From the IMG/VR virus record IMGVR_UViG_3300027857_000006, positions 1 through 64,000 of that record: 64,000 bases of DNA. The stretch is one strand, 5' to 3'. Positions 63,856 to 64,000 of this stretch are shown here, in pieces; position 1 is the first letter of the stretch; every line of letters starts with the position of its first letter. The translations under genes were made by a program, and so were the position numbers. A model generated the notes under the pieces. That model did no database searches. It was not told the origin of the DNA and was given only the letters and a program-made list of their open reading frames with translations. Source of the DNA: a virus.

Positions 63856-64000
63856 ACAAGAAGCCCACTTTATCGACCAACAGTTACCGATCATTAACCC
63901 AGGACGATGCTGCGTTGAGTGCGCTTATTTTTCAGTTGACACCGGATCTCCTGATTACAGTGAGTATACTCCTGGTAGCGCGTTCGACATGGATTGCTCC
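63845..64000 (+). CDS. Cys-containing protein, 3' partial
   Basis: ATG 63845 overlaps the HD stop (TAATG). The visible 52 codons include PGRCCVECAYFSVDTGSPDY and SEYTPGSAF, then a Cys, the pattern of small phage proteins with a treble-clef-like zinc site. The gene continues past the edge. Confidence 0.55.
   Translation, partial: MARRQEAHFIDQQLPIINPGRCCVECAYFSVDTGSPDYSEYTPGSAFDMDCS

Noticed and set aside
1-64000. CRISPR arrays, insertion sequences, integrase or attachment sites
   Set aside because: No regularly spaced direct repeats, transposase or integrase motifs, or terminal inverted repeats with target duplications were seen.

Overview
The window is an internal part of a tailed double-stranded DNA phage genome of fairly high G+C. 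Both edges cut through genes, and no DNA polymerase, helicase, primase, integrase or endolysin is recognisable, so the full genome is larger than 64 kb. The virion genes describe a short-tailed (podovirus-like) phage: large terminase, a roughly 670-residue portal, a coiled-coil scaffold, an N4-gp56-type major capsid protein, two paralogous adaptor-like proteins, a nozzle/stabiliser-like protein, internal low-complexity virion proteins, a beta-helix tailspike and fibre-like proteins. No sheath or tape measure is seen. The host cannot be named. A lipoprotein and several genes with signal peptides fit a diderm host. GTG and TTG starts are common, as in high-GC hosts, and some genes look leaderless.

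Layout. (1) 1-8.85 kb, + strand: tightly overlapping accessory genes (metallophosphoesterase, DUF1643, MazZ-like nucleotide hydrolase, RecA/RepA-like ATPase, J-domain fusion, VWA protein, HD hydrolase, NADAR protein) ending in a PQQ-type beta-propeller and a bidirectional terminator. (2) 9.05-40.2 kb, - strand: the virion block, read from 40.2 kb down to 9.05 kb. It is interrupted by small + strand genes at 13.7 and 32.3 kb and by an intact and a decayed endonuclease-VII-type HNH gene on either side of the major capsid gene. (3) 40.2-43 kb, + strand: a secreted Cys-rich protein, a second metallophosphoesterase and a run of zinc-ribbon proteins. (4) 43-43.63 kb: a non-coding, structure-rich control region. 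(5) 43.63-55.3 kb, + strand: many small, mostly unknown genes with a few recognisable ones (M48-type protease, DUF7178-like, phosphoribosyltransferase, DUF932). (6) 55.3-56.07 kb and 62.05-62.92 kb: two non-coding clusters rich in tRNA-like and other folded RNA elements. (7) 56.07-62.05 kb: a recombination module (PD-(D/E)XK nuclease, Sak4-like ATPase, possible ssDNA-binding protein) plus a second VWA protein. (8) 62.9 kb to the end: an HD phosphohydrolase and Cys-rich proteins.

Two promoter classes can be read from the sequence. A 12-base motif, CTACAATTACTA on the - strand, precedes four blocks of virion genes and is a candidate late promoter. A second class is an extended -10 (TGTG[C/T]TAnnCT). 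In four genes its -10 box lies exactly six bases before the start codon, which implies leaderless mRNAs. The most unusual items are a histidine phosphatase that appears circularly permuted, a pair of hairpins with complementary loops inside the virion operon, and tRNA-like genes with insertions or without U33.
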